A stretch of DNA of 32,292 nt from Bacteriovoracales bacterium (GTDB lineage: Bacteria > Bdellovibrionota > Bacteriovoracia > Bacteriovoracales > Bacteriovoracaceae): NCBI GenBank assembly GCA_030149295.1, contig JASBRV010000139.1:1-32292 (forward strand). The letters are read 5' to 3'. The notes beneath the pieces are model-generated. The model saw only the letters and a program-made list of their open reading frames with translations. It was not told the DNA's origin and searched no databases. Positions 16,393 through 23,173 of the stretch are shown one piece after another; the stretch's first letter is position 1; each line of letters begins with the position of its first letter. A program made the position numbers and the translations under genes.

Positions 16393-17097
16393 TTACCGAC
16401 CCTTACCATGAGGATTAAAAAGGTATCCTATTCCCCTCACAGAACAAAAATACTTGGGTTTTTTTGGATTCACTTCAAAGTAGCGTCTTAGGCGGACCAT
16501 AAAATTATCGAGGGTGCGCGATTGAACCTCCTCAGAATAACCCCAGCCTGCCTCTAGTAATTGACTTCTTTTAAGAACTTGATCGGGGTTTTCAAAAAAG
16601 AGTCGAAGAATCTTTGTTTCCTGATCAGTTAACTCAATCTCTCCTTCAGCAGTGAAAACTTTTAGAAGGGACAAATCCACCTTGAAACTCCCAAATTCAT
16701 ATACCTGATCTTTTGAAAAGGGCTTATTCCAAGAAGATCTCAATAGGAGTCGTTCTACTCGAAGCATCAGTTCATCAACTGAAAAGGGCTTTCCAAGGTA
16801 ATCATCGACTCCACTTCTGAAGGCTTTTACTTTATCCACACTGGCATTCTTAGCCGAAAGAATCAGAATCGGGAGCTTTTCATCACTCTCTCTAATTCTT
16901 TTTAAAACCCCATGACCATCAAGTTCAGGCATCATAATGTCTAAGAGGATTAAATTAGGCTTAAACTCACTCCACAACTTTAAGCCTTCTTTACCATTAG
17001 AAGCCATTCGAACTTCGTAACCCCCTAACTCCAAATTAATTTTGATCCCCTCTGCAATGTGTCTTTCATCTTCAATCACTAAAATTTTAGCTTTCAT
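16393..17097 (-). CDS. OmpR/PhoB-family response regulator
   Basis: 234 residues. Receiver domain with acidic pair EDE near residue 8-10, phosphoacceptor Asp in LILLDIMMPELDG (about residue 54), Ser in ILILSAKNA and Lys in LGKPFSVDE, all intact. A winged-helix DNA-binding domain follows, ending with RTLDNFMVRLRRYF and VRGIGYLF. The start ATG (17095-17097) overlaps the kinase stop by 4 nt, so they are coupled. The pair resembles PhoR-PhoB-like systems; targets are unknown, although the HD-GYP-like gene and fabI lie directly downstream on the same strand. Confidence 0.93.
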   Translation of the reverse strand: MKAKILVIEDERHIAEGIKINLELGGYEVRMASNGKEGLKLWSEFKPNLILLDIMMPELDGHGVLKRIRESDEKLPILILSAKNASVDKVKAFRSGVDDYLGKPFSVDELMLRVERLLLRSSWNKPFSKDQVYEFGSFKVDLSLLKVFTAEGEIELTDQETKILRLFFENPDQVLKRSQLLEAGWGYSEEVQSRTLDNFMVRLRRYFEVNPKKPKYFCSVRGIGYLFNPHGKGR

Positions 17098-18056
17098 TGG
17101 GAACCTCCTCTTTCGTGAAGAGGGAAATAAAGAATAAAAGTAGTCCCACGGTCGTCACCTTCGCTAAAAAGGCGAACCTGTCCTTTGTGAAAGCGCATTA
17201 CCGTTTGTACTAAATAAAGTCCTATCCCACTTCCTTTTCCGGCTTTACCTACTTGATAAAATTTTCGAAAAACCTTTTTCGCTTCGGCCTTAGGAATACC
17301 AATTCCATTGTCTTTAAAAGAGGCCATAACGAACTTTCCTTGGCGCTGTACTTTTATCTCAATCTTAACTCGATCTTTATTATTATGAATGATGGCGTTG
17401 TTGACCAAATTGGTGAAAACTAAGGGTATCAAGTTTACATCATATTTAACGATCAAATCATCTTCAGAGTCTGTGCATTTTTGCAAAATGACATCAGCAT
17501 CCTCTGACCAATAGGACGTTTTCTCAACCCAAGAAGAAATAAAGTTAGATAGGTTACCAACCTCCCATACGGGCTCATATTTTTTATCTTCAATTCGCGC
17601 TAAATTTAAAATTTGATTAACGTTATCGGAAAGCCTTTCTGTGTCGCGAATCATATAACCTAAGTATTTCGTTTTAGTCTCTTGATCCAATTCATGGCGA
17701 GAAAAGGTATCTAAAAAGATTCTTAAACTAGCTATAGGAGTTTTCAATTCGTGAGTAAATCCATTGATAAAATTTTGCTGCATACGATAAAGTTGAATCA
17801 TTTTTTGATAGTAGACAAAAATAATAATGACCCCAATGAGAATGAGGGCAACGAGAATGGAAACAATCAAAATCATAACCCAAGTCTCTGTCTCTAAAAG
17901 AGGGCTCGGGTCCAAGTTTCTTTTGCGAACAAACTCTTTAAAAGCATCATTCACTCGCAGATAACTGTGGATATACAACCAGAGCGATGTGCCAAGGGCT
18001 ACTAAGCTGAAAATAAAAACAGTAACCGGGTTGGTTATCCACCTATATCTAATCAA
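17094..18056 (-). CDS. membrane histidine kinase
   Basis: 320 residues. Two transmembrane segments (about 11-31 and 57-81) flank a short extracytoplasmic loop of some 25 residues. Phosphoacceptor motif FTHELKTPIASLR near residue 105 (HisKA). The catalytic domain is complete: NLVNNAIIHN, DNGIGIPKAEAKKVFRKFY and GKGSGIGLYL. The architecture is close to that of the haem-operon kinase (two helices, short loop, same THELKTP). The start is TTG at 18054-18056, with AGGAG 6 nt upstream. A TTGTTT/TATTAT promoter-like pair lies at 18125-18097 on this strand, overlapping the deoC promoter. Confidence 0.93.
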   Translation of the reverse strand: MIRYRWITNPVTVFIFSLVALGTSLWLYIHSYLRVNDAFKEFVRKRNLDPSPLLETETWVMILIVSILVALILIGVIIIFVYYQKMIQLYRMQQNFINGFTHELKTPIASLRIFLDTFSRHELDQETKTKYLGYMIRDTERLSDNVNQILNLARIEDKKYEPVWEVGNLSNFISSWVEKTSYWSEDADVILQKCTDSEDDLIVKYDVNLIPLVFTNLVNNAIIHNNKDRVKIEIKVQRQGKFVMASFKDNGIGIPKAEAKKVFRKFYQVGKAGKGSGIGLYLVQTVMRFHKGQVRLFSEGDDRGTTFILYFPLHERGGSQ

Positions 18057-18072
18057 ATTTTGCTCCTAAAAC

Positions 18073-18101
18073 TAGACCCCAAATGCCTGTCCTGTCATAA
18101 T
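18073..18101 (+). promoter_or_regulatory. candidate promoter for deoC
   Basis: TAGACC at 18073-18078, a 17-nt spacer and CATAAT at 18096-18101. GTCCTGT lies directly upstream of the -10. The deoC ATG (18109) starts 7 nt after the -10 and has no Shine-Dalgarno sequence, suggesting a leaderless message. Confidence 0.45.
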
Positions 18102-18125
18102 AGTGGATATGAAAAACTTAAACAA
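18097..18125 (-). promoter_or_regulatory. candidate promoter for the kinase-regulator unit
   Basis: Minus strand: TTGTTT (18125-18120), a 17-nt spacer and TATTAT (18102-18097). It would give a leader of about 35 nt before the TTG start at 18056. The -10 box is the complement of part of the deoC -10 on the other strand, so the two would compete. The -35 match is weak. Confidence 0.3.
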
Positions 18126-18756
18126 ATATATCGACCATACCTTACTCAAACCTCAAGCCCAGCAAAAAGATATTGAGGCTTTATGTAAAGAAGCAAAAAA
18201 CCATGATTTTTTTGCTGTCTGTGTAAACCCCCATTGGGTAAAGCTAGCATCCTCACTTCTAGAGGGTTCAGATGTAGCCGTTTGCACAGTCGTTGGCTTT
18301 CCCCTAGGAGCAACTCTTTCCACGGTCAAAGCTTTTGAAACAAGGATGTGCGTTGATAATGGTGCTACCGAGATCGATATGGTTATCAATATTGGGGCGG
18401 CTAAAAATGGAGATTGGGATTTGGTTCAAGACGATATCGCCACAGTTGTCGAAGCGGCCAGTGGACGCCTCGTCAAAGTAATCCTCGAAACCTGTCTTCT
18501 AAGTCCTGAGGAAATCAAAAAAGCTTCTCAGGCCGCGATGAAGGCGAAGGCCCAGTATGTTAAGACAAGTACAGGATTTTCCCACGAAGGGGCTACTTTA
18601 GAAGCGGTAAAAATAATGAAAGAAACCGTGGGCGATCATCTTTCAGTCAAAGCTTCGGGTGGAATTCGAAACTACGAAGATGCCATAAAAATGATTGAAG
18701 CTGGTGCGGATCGCCTAGGCACTTCAAGTGGGATTGCCATTGTTTCATCTCAATAG
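18109..18756 (+). CDS. deoC: deoxyribose-phosphate aldolase
   Basis: 215 residues from ATG 18109; GTG 18103 in the same frame is possible. Cleaves 2-deoxyribose-5-phosphate to acetaldehyde and glyceraldehyde-3-phosphate, the last step of deoxynucleoside salvage. The Schiff-base lysine is Lys152 in VKTSTGFS, and the second active-site lysine is Lys181 in VKASGGIRNY. IDHTLLKP at 8-15, VCTVVGFPLG at 58-67 and TEIDMVINIG at 87-96 are the other family blocks. Nucleotide recycling would suit an organism that takes up host DNA, which is inference. The gene is convergent with the small gene at 18763 and no terminator hairpin was seen between them. Confidence 0.95.
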   Translation: MKNLNKYIDHTLLKPQAQQKDIEALCKEAKNHDFFAVCVNPHWVKLASSLLEGSDVAVCTVVGFPLGATLSTVKAFETRMCVDNGATEIDMVINIGAAKNGDWDLVQDDIATVVEAASGRLVKVILETCLLSPEEIKKASQAAMKAKAQYVKTSTGFSHEGATLEAVKIMKETVGDHLSVKASGGIRNYEDAIKMIEAGADRLGTSSGIAIVSSQ

Positions 18757-18762
18757 GACGAC

Positions 18763-18972
18763 TTAACCGAGCTCTTCTTTAATTCTTCTCTCAATACTTT
18801 CAAGATCGACCTCAACGGTCTTATCTAGTATTTTTTCCCATTGATTGAGGAGCTTATCCATTCCTTCCGCAGGCCTAGCATTTGATTTGTGAGCTTTCTC
18901 TTTTCCCTTAGAGCCTCCTAAAATTAAGGCAATGGAAAACTCTTGGGTGCGGCTGTTATGCGCATTTTTCAT
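18763..18972 (-). CDS. 69-residue hypothetical protein
   Basis: Small, charged protein with a Gly/Lys-rich middle (ALILGGSKGKEKAHK) and an acidic, helical C-terminal half (about 40-69: LLNQWEKILDKTVEVDLESIERRIKEELG-like pattern) that could form a coiled coil. No family was recognised. ATG at 18970-18972 is preceded by GAGGAG, a strong ribosome-binding site, which supports expression despite the short length. It is convergent with deoC (6 nt apart). Confidence 0.6.
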   Translation of the reverse strand: MKNAHNSRTQEFSIALILGGSKGKEKAHKSNARPAEGMDKLLNQWEKILDKTVEVDLESIERRIKEELG

Positions 18973-19208
18973 AGGGGTGTCTCCTCAAACGTTCCACTCG
19001 AATCCACAGGATTCTTAACACCTATTCTAAAAGAGGTTCTGCAAAAAAAGAGTTAAATTCCTTAGCTCCTTATTAATAAACTATTAATTCTCAGTAGATA
19101 GCGACAAACCTAAATGTGAAGATTTCTTTACGATTAATTCTATTTATTATGTAAAACCAATAACTTAGAAACTATTAGCCTTAAAAAAAGGGCAAAAGGT
19201 GAAGAAAC
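18973..19208. other. 236-nt non-coding spacer
   Basis: AT-rich, particularly 19060-19200. It lies upstream of the 69-residue gene and downstream of the YciO-type gene, both on the minus strand. A TAGAAT at 19032-19027 (minus) could be a -10 for the small gene, but no matching -35 was found. No tRNA, riboswitch or convincing hairpin-plus-T-run was recognised. Confidence 0.5.
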
Positions 19209-19835
19209 TTAGATAATTTTAATCCCGGCCCCTTCACGCAGGCATTCTCCTATGCCTTCTCTTAGATCATAGATAGTAGAAGGACCCACAAAGTTAAGCT
19301 CTCCAGGGTCCAAAATAAGAGAAACCTTTCCCCTTAGGGCTTCTTCAAGCTCATAAGAATAGATATCCCCCTCTTCTAAATCTCTGCCTAAAAGGTTTTC
19401 TCCTATATTGGTGCAAATAAGGGAGCTACCATATTGGTGAAGGAGGGCGCTAACAAGTGGGTCAGGCACAAATCTAAGTCCCACTTGGTGGTCAGTTTTA
19501 GAAGCTTTTAGGGCCTTGACCATCTTTTTAGAAGCAGCAAAGATAAATGTGTAGTGCCCAGGGATATGGCGCTTAATCAAACGATAAGCGCTATCTGATA
19601 TAAAGGCGAGTTCACTGGCCTTGGTAAAGTCTTCACATAAAAGAGAAAAGTGATGGCTTTTTTCCTCACCTTTTAAACGATAAAGGTTTTCAACTGTTTT
19701 TCTTTGAAAAGGATCGGCCACAATAGTCCAAGAAGTATCCGTTGGTAAGACAACAAACTCTCCCGCTTTTAAAAGGTCGCAAGCCTTTTGAATGATACGA
19801 TCGTCTGGGTTATGGGCAATAACATACTCAATCAA
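19209..19835 (-). CDS. YciO/Sua5-YrdC family protein (threonylcarbamoyl-AMP synthase-like)
   Basis: 208 residues. The YrdC fold is shown by GEFVVLPTDTSWTIVADP (about 24-41), LYRLKGEEKSHHFSLLCEDF, IPGHYTFIF and GPSTIYDLREG, then a closing REGAG. The segment K(G)xxKSHHFSLLCxD is closer to E. coli YciO (KHNFTLMCRDL) than to Sua5/TsaC (KRPxxKPL), so it is likelier a YciO-group member, whose role in tRNA threonylcarbamoyl-adenosine formation is weak or uncertain. The start is TTG at 19833-19835, overlapping the CpaF-like stop by 4 nt (TTGA), so translation is coupled. No Shine-Dalgarno sequence is needed in this arrangement. Confidence 0.82.
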   Translation of the reverse strand: MIEYVIAHNPDDRIIQKACDLLKAGEFVVLPTDTSWTIVADPFQRKTVENLYRLKGEEKSHHFSLLCEDFTKASELAFISDSAYRLIKRHIPGHYTFIFAASKKMVKALKASKTDHQVGLRFVPDPLVSALLHQYGSSLICTNIGENLLGRDLEEGDIYSYELEEALRGKVSLILDPGELNFVGPSTIYDLREGIGECLREGAGIKII

Positions 19836-20857
19836 TTGAAAAAGTCCTTCGCTAGTCCACCATCGTGATGGAGTCTATCTCTTAAGGCAGGAGTTACCCC
19901 TGTTGGTGTAAGTTCGCCATCTTCTCGCACAGCTATCTGTTGAGAAAGAATATTAGCCCCTTCCATTCCCGTGATCTCCATAATCTGATTCACTTCTCTT
20001 TTTCCTTCTCTATCACGACCTAGTTGCACGATAAAATCTATTCCTTGTGCCATTTGCTTTCTTACTACCTGAAAAGGAACTTCAAAGCCTGCCATAAGAA
20101 AAAGATTTTCCATTCGACTTAAACATTCACCTGGGCTGTTGGCGTGAATGGAGGACATTGAACCATCATGACCTGTGTTCATCGCTTGTAAAAGATCAAA
20201 GAGCTCGCCTCCTCGCACTTCTCCCACAATAATTCGATCAGGTCTCATTCTGAGAGTATTTTTAACCAATTCTCTGGCACTCAAGCCCTTTTGATCTTTA
20301 GAAGGAGCAAAAACCTCTAATCTGACAACATTGGGAAAGTTGAGCGAAAGTTCCTTCGTGTCCTCTATAGTGATGACTCTATCCGCAGGGCTCATTTCTT
20401 TAAGCAATAAATTAATAAATGTTGTCTTTCCAACACCTGTTCCCCCAGAGACGATAACATTACAACGACTACCAACCATCGCCTTAAAAAACTGGATCCA
20501 TTTGGCATTAAGTCCAAAGATACTGGTGTCATCATCAAAGCTTTTTATACTTTTTAAATAGCGTCTGATAGTGATGGCCGGTGAACCTTGGCAATAAGGC
20601 TCAGAAATAACATTGACCCTGGAACCATCAGGCAAGCTTCCATCAAGAATAGGGCTTCCGGCATCAAACTCTTTTTTATTAAATTGAGCAACTTCCTTGG
20701 CAAAATCATAGATATCATTTTTACTTATTTGTACATTGAGCTGAATGAATTGGCCCTGCCTTTCAACAAAGACCCTTTTGGGATCATTGATGACAATTTC
20801 TGAAATCCCTTGCTTACTGGCTAGATCTTCTATGAGTTTCCAAACAGAGTTTTCCAT
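19832..20857 (-). CDS. orphan CpaF/VirB11-type secretion ATPase
   Basis: 341 residues. P-loop ATPase of the type II/IV secretion and Tad/type IV pilus group. Walker [10 protein letters not shown] at 138-146, Asp box [10 protein letters not shown] at about 161-170, Walker B-like [14 protein letters not shown] at 205-218 and the His box [17 protein letters not shown] at 226-242; all are intact. Shorter than CpaF (around 450) because the N-terminal extension is reduced, and close to VirB11/TadA size. No TadB/C, pilin or channel gene is nearby. It sits between a YciO-type gene, which it overlaps by 4 nt, and an unknown protein 9 nt upstream. ATG at 20855-20857 follows AAGGAAGG. Confidence 0.9.
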   Translation of the reverse strand: MENSVWKLIEDLASKQGISEIVINDPKRVFVERQGQFIQLNVQISKNDIYDFAKEVAQFNKKEFDAGSPILDGSLPDGSRVNVISEPYCQGSPAITIRRYLKSIKSFDDDTSIFGLNAKWIQFFKAMVGSRCNVIVSGGTGVGKTTFINLLLKEMSPADRVITIEDTKELSLNFPNVVRLEVFAPSKDQKGLSARELVKNTLRMRPDRIIVGEVRGGELFDLLQAMNTGHDGSMSSIHANSPGECLSRMENLFLMAGFEVPFQVVRKQMAQGIDFIVQLGRDREGKREVNQIMEITGMEGANILSQQIAVREDGELTPTGVTPALRDRLHHDGGLAKDFFN

Positions 20858-20866
20858 AGTCCTTCC

Positions 20867-21556
20867 TTAAACTGTCGGATTAAAAAATGCTTCCTGATGA
20901 TTAATACTCGCCCCATAGGCTAAAAAGGCTTTGGTCATTAAAAACTCATCTTGAGGAGAGAGCTCACTTTTCAATGATTCAAATCCACCACCTTTTTTTA
21001 GGTGTTTTAAAACTTTTTCTTTCCCACAACTTTTAAGTAAATAATGAAGAGAGAGACACAGCCAATCTATTCCTATCACGCGTTTTTCAACCAGAGATAA
21101 GGCTTCAAAAACATCATCTGAAATGAGGGCCATGTTTTTTTTCGCCACGACTCCTGACCTCATTTTTTCTTCGAAATAGCCCATTTTTAAATAGAAACCA
21201 AAAAGAAACGCTCGGCTATAGCCACTAAGCCCAATATTTTTTAGCCTCTCTTCCAATTCTAATATATCCTCAATGAGTTCAAGGGTCGTCGTTTCCGAAT
21301 AATATCCTTGAAGCTGATGCTTAAGATAATAGGCGGCCATTCGATCTCTAAGCCCTAGCCATCCAAGAGTATTGATTGTTTGTTCAAAGCTCATTTTGAT
21401 ACCAAGGTCGGCCGTGGCCCTACTAGCTATCGATTGAAATTGAGGCAGATACCAAAAATGCCTCTTTAGTAGATTATAACCCTCACCGCTTGTTTGCATA
21501 TTCATTTGCAACAAAGAGGTGAACTCAAGTGGTAAGAAAACATATCCATATGCCAT
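20867..21556 (-). CDS. 229-residue hypothetical, helical protein
   Basis: No family recognised. Mostly helical, with several short repeats of Tyr/Leu-rich stretches (FLPLEFTSLLQMNMQ, then YYLKHQLQGYYSE and LFGFYLKMGYFEEKM). It has no signal peptide, transmembrane helix or catalytic motif, so is probably cytoplasmic. ATG at 21554-21556 lies 7 nt after TAGAAT and lacks a Shine-Dalgarno sequence. The stop is 9 nt before the CpaF-like ATPase gene, so it is the first gene of that unit. A partner of the ATPase is a guess from position. Confidence 0.65.
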   Translation of the reverse strand: MAYGYVFLPLEFTSLLQMNMQTSGEGYNLLKRHFWYLPQFQSIASRATADLGIKMSFEQTINTLGWLGLRDRMAAYYLKHQLQGYYSETTTLELIEDILELEERLKNIGLSGYSRAFLFGFYLKMGYFEEKMRSGVVAKKNMALISDDVFEALSLVEKRVIGIDWLCLSLHYLLKSCGKEKVLKHLKKGGGFESLKSELSPQDEFLMTKAFLAYGASINHQEAFFNPTV

Positions 21557-21563
21557 GAATTCT

Positions 21564-21594
21564 ATTCTAACGAATTTTATCTAATATTGGACAA
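21564..21594 (-). promoter_or_regulatory. weak candidate promoter for the hypothetical-CpaF-YciO unit
   Basis: Minus strand: TAGAAT at 21569-21564, 7 nt before ATG 21556, with TTGTCC (21594-21589) 19 nt upstream. The spacer is longer than ideal. Same geometry as the better sites at 12910-12937 and 21603-21631. Confidence 0.28.
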
Positions 21595-21602
21595 TTTTTA
21601 TC

Positions 21603-21631
21603 CTTACACGAAGGAAAAGTCCCTTTATAAT
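21603..21631 (+). promoter_or_regulatory. candidate promoter with -10 adjacent to the start codon
   Basis: CTTACA at 21603-21608, a 17-nt spacer and a perfect TATAAT at 21626-21631, with GTCCCTT directly before the -10. ATG 21638 starts 6 nt after the -10 and there is no Shine-Dalgarno sequence, so the transcript would begin at the start codon. Confidence 0.55.
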
Positions 21632-21637
21632 AAAAAT

Positions 21638-22156
21638 ATGAAATTACCCCTACTCCAAAAAGTAGAAATTAATACAATTGAAGAAGAACTCCTACGCGGA
21701 ATTATAAAAAAGAATTCTCTCAACCTAATTCCGACTATTTTACTTTTTGATCAGTTAGATAATATTCCCGTTGAAAAGGCCATCAAGGCATGCCAAAAAA
21801 CTTATGAAGAAATGGAGTTAAATCCCATTCTCCCTTACCCAACTTACATCATTCATCAGCCTGGACTAAGCCAAAATTATTTTCCTGAATTAAAATCTAT
21901 CACGGATGCTCCTAAGCACTTTATAAAAAAAATTAAACGAGTGAAAAAACGGGAACAGGCGCTTCATGCCAAAGCCACTACACTTAGTGAGAGAATCAAT
22001 AACCATAATCTCAATGAAGACCTTAATTATATAAAAACAAAGGCTGCCGACAATAAGAAGCTTAAAGTCCTCTGTAGTGAAAAACAGTTTTATTTGGATT
22101 TATTAGAGAAAATAAAAAATCCTCCCTCAAGAGCAGGTAAAGAAGCAGAAGAATAA
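21638..22156 (+). CDS. charged hypothetical protein, first of a pair
   Basis: 172 residues from ATG 21638; a TTG at 21587 would add 17 residues but has no support and would lie upstream of the apparent promoter. Lys- and Glu-rich, with a helical middle-to-end region (about 110-170) that could form a coiled coil. No recognised domain. It ends with TAATG, overlapping the next gene by 1 nt, so the two proteins are made together and may interact. It is divergent from the hypothetical gene ending at 21556. Function unknown. Confidence 0.7.
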   Translation: MKLPLLQKVEINTIEEELLRGIIKKNSLNLIPTILLFDQLDNIPVEKAIKACQKTYEEMELNPILPYPTYIIHQPGLSQNYFPELKSITDAPKHFIKKIKRVKKREQALHAKATTLSERINNHNLNEDLNYIKTKAADNKKLKVLCSEKQFYLDLLEKIKNPPSRAGKEAEE

Positions 22157-22512
22157 TGGCAAAAAAAAAGATTTATCTCGATGAAAAAAAGAAAAAAGAA
22201 CTAGAAGGCTTCGAAGATGCCCTAGATCTTATCAATGCAGGACAAACTGAAATCGCTACTGACAACACTCAGCAGATTGAAGATTATGAAATTTATGATT
22301 TTCTAGAAAAAGAAAATCTTCGCCTTGAAAAACTCGATAATTTTTTTTCCACTCACCTCCCTATCGATAAAAAGTATTCTCAAACCAAAAAACTTATAGA
22401 AAAAGAAAAGAAAGATGTCGCTCTCTTAAGAGAAGAGCTAGTGCGTGAATTCTCCAAACCAGACAGCGCCCTCAATAGGTACTTAGCAAAAATTTATAAA
22501 GAAGCTTTCTAA
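22156..22512 (+). CDS. charged hypothetical protein, second of a pair
   Basis: 118 residues, very rich in Lys and Glu (starts MAKKKIYLDEKKKKELEGF), with two helical segments predicted by eye (about 5-30 and 75-110) and no cysteine or membrane segment. No domain recognised. ATG 22156 overlaps the stop of the preceding gene (TAATG), so it depends on reinitiation or coupling. Spacer 22513-22633 follows without a clear terminator; a short TTAGG/CCTAA hairpin at 22540-22554 lacks a T-run. Function unknown; a structural or adaptor role with the first protein is a guess. Confidence 0.7.
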   Translation: MAKKKIYLDEKKKKELEGFEDALDLINAGQTEIATDNTQQIEDYEIYDFLEKENLRLEKLDNFFSTHLPIDKKYSQTKKLIEKEKKDVALLREELVREFSKPDSALNRYLAKIYKEAF

Positions 22513-22633
22513 TTTAGACCTTGTCAAAGAATTCCCCCCTTAGGCTTTTCCTAAATCACCTAACCTATCCTGCAAATACACCGAATCGCTAGTAAACTGG
22601 TATTTAGTATTAACCAACAAGCTAGGAGGAAAA

Positions 22634-23173
22634 ATGGACAGTGAATCACTTAATCCAAAAGATGTGAATAGGACCATGACATTCCTCATGCAAATCTTTT
22701 TGGGGGCAGTCCTGTTGATTAAAGCAACAGACAGTGTCCTGAACCTATTCCCAGTCGAAAGCTATGCTCCTGAGGCACAAGCCCTTATCACAAGTTTTGA
22801 GGGGCTCCCTTTACTTAAGAGTACAATCTTCGGACTACATGTTGTGCTTGGTACATTACTTATTTTTAATTTATTTGTACCATTCACATTATTTATGACT
22901 CTACCTTTAATGGGATTTGCTTTTCTTTTTGAGCTTTCCTACGGTGCCTTTCTCATGCCGCAAATTCTCACGGCAGCAGCATTAGCGGTATCAGTCGCGC
23001 TCTTTTACATGCATGGGAAATTCTTTAAGACTTTTCTACATGTTCAATTACTGGCCGATATTCACCGCCCACAAACGGCAAGTCCTGAAGTTCTAGATTT
23101 AGAGGAACTAAAGGAAAGAGCACCCGAGAAGTATAAAAAGGTCAAAGCTCTTAACATCAAACAAATCAGCTAA
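22634..23173 (+). CDS. four-helix membrane protein, DoxX-like in layout
   Basis: 179 residues with four hydrophobic segments (about 16-36, 64-84, 86-105 and 112-135) and a charged C-terminal tail of about 45 residues (includes EELKERAPEKYKKVK). This resembles DoxX/DoxD-type small membrane proteins in size and topology, but no diagnostic residues were seen, so the family call is weak. ATG 22634 is preceded by AGGAGG, one of the strongest ribosome-binding sites in the window. The 121-nt spacer before it is AT-rich around 22600-22615 (TAGTATTAA) and may hold the promoter. The 3' end overlaps the convergent DUF6178-like gene by 8 nt. Confidence 0.7.
   Translation: MDSESLNPKDVNRTMTFLMQIFLGAVLLIKATDSVLNLFPVESYAPEAQALITSFEGLPLLKSTIFGLHVVLGTLLIFNLFVPFTLFMTLPLMGFAFLFELSYGAFLMPQILTAAALAVSVALFYMHGKFFKTFLHVQLLADIHRPQTASPEVLDLEELKERAPEKYKKVKALNIKQIS

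Noticed and set aside
18995..19020. tRNA-like CGAATCC stretch
   Set aside because: No acceptor stem or cloverleaf could be drawn around it.
22540..22554. Hairpin TTAGG-CTTTT-CCTAA as a terminator
   Set aside because: Only 5 bp and no T-run follows.
22590..22620. Promoter for the four-helix membrane protein
   Set aside because: AT-rich hexamers (TAGTAT, TATTAA) exist, but no convincing -35 at 16-18 nt was found.
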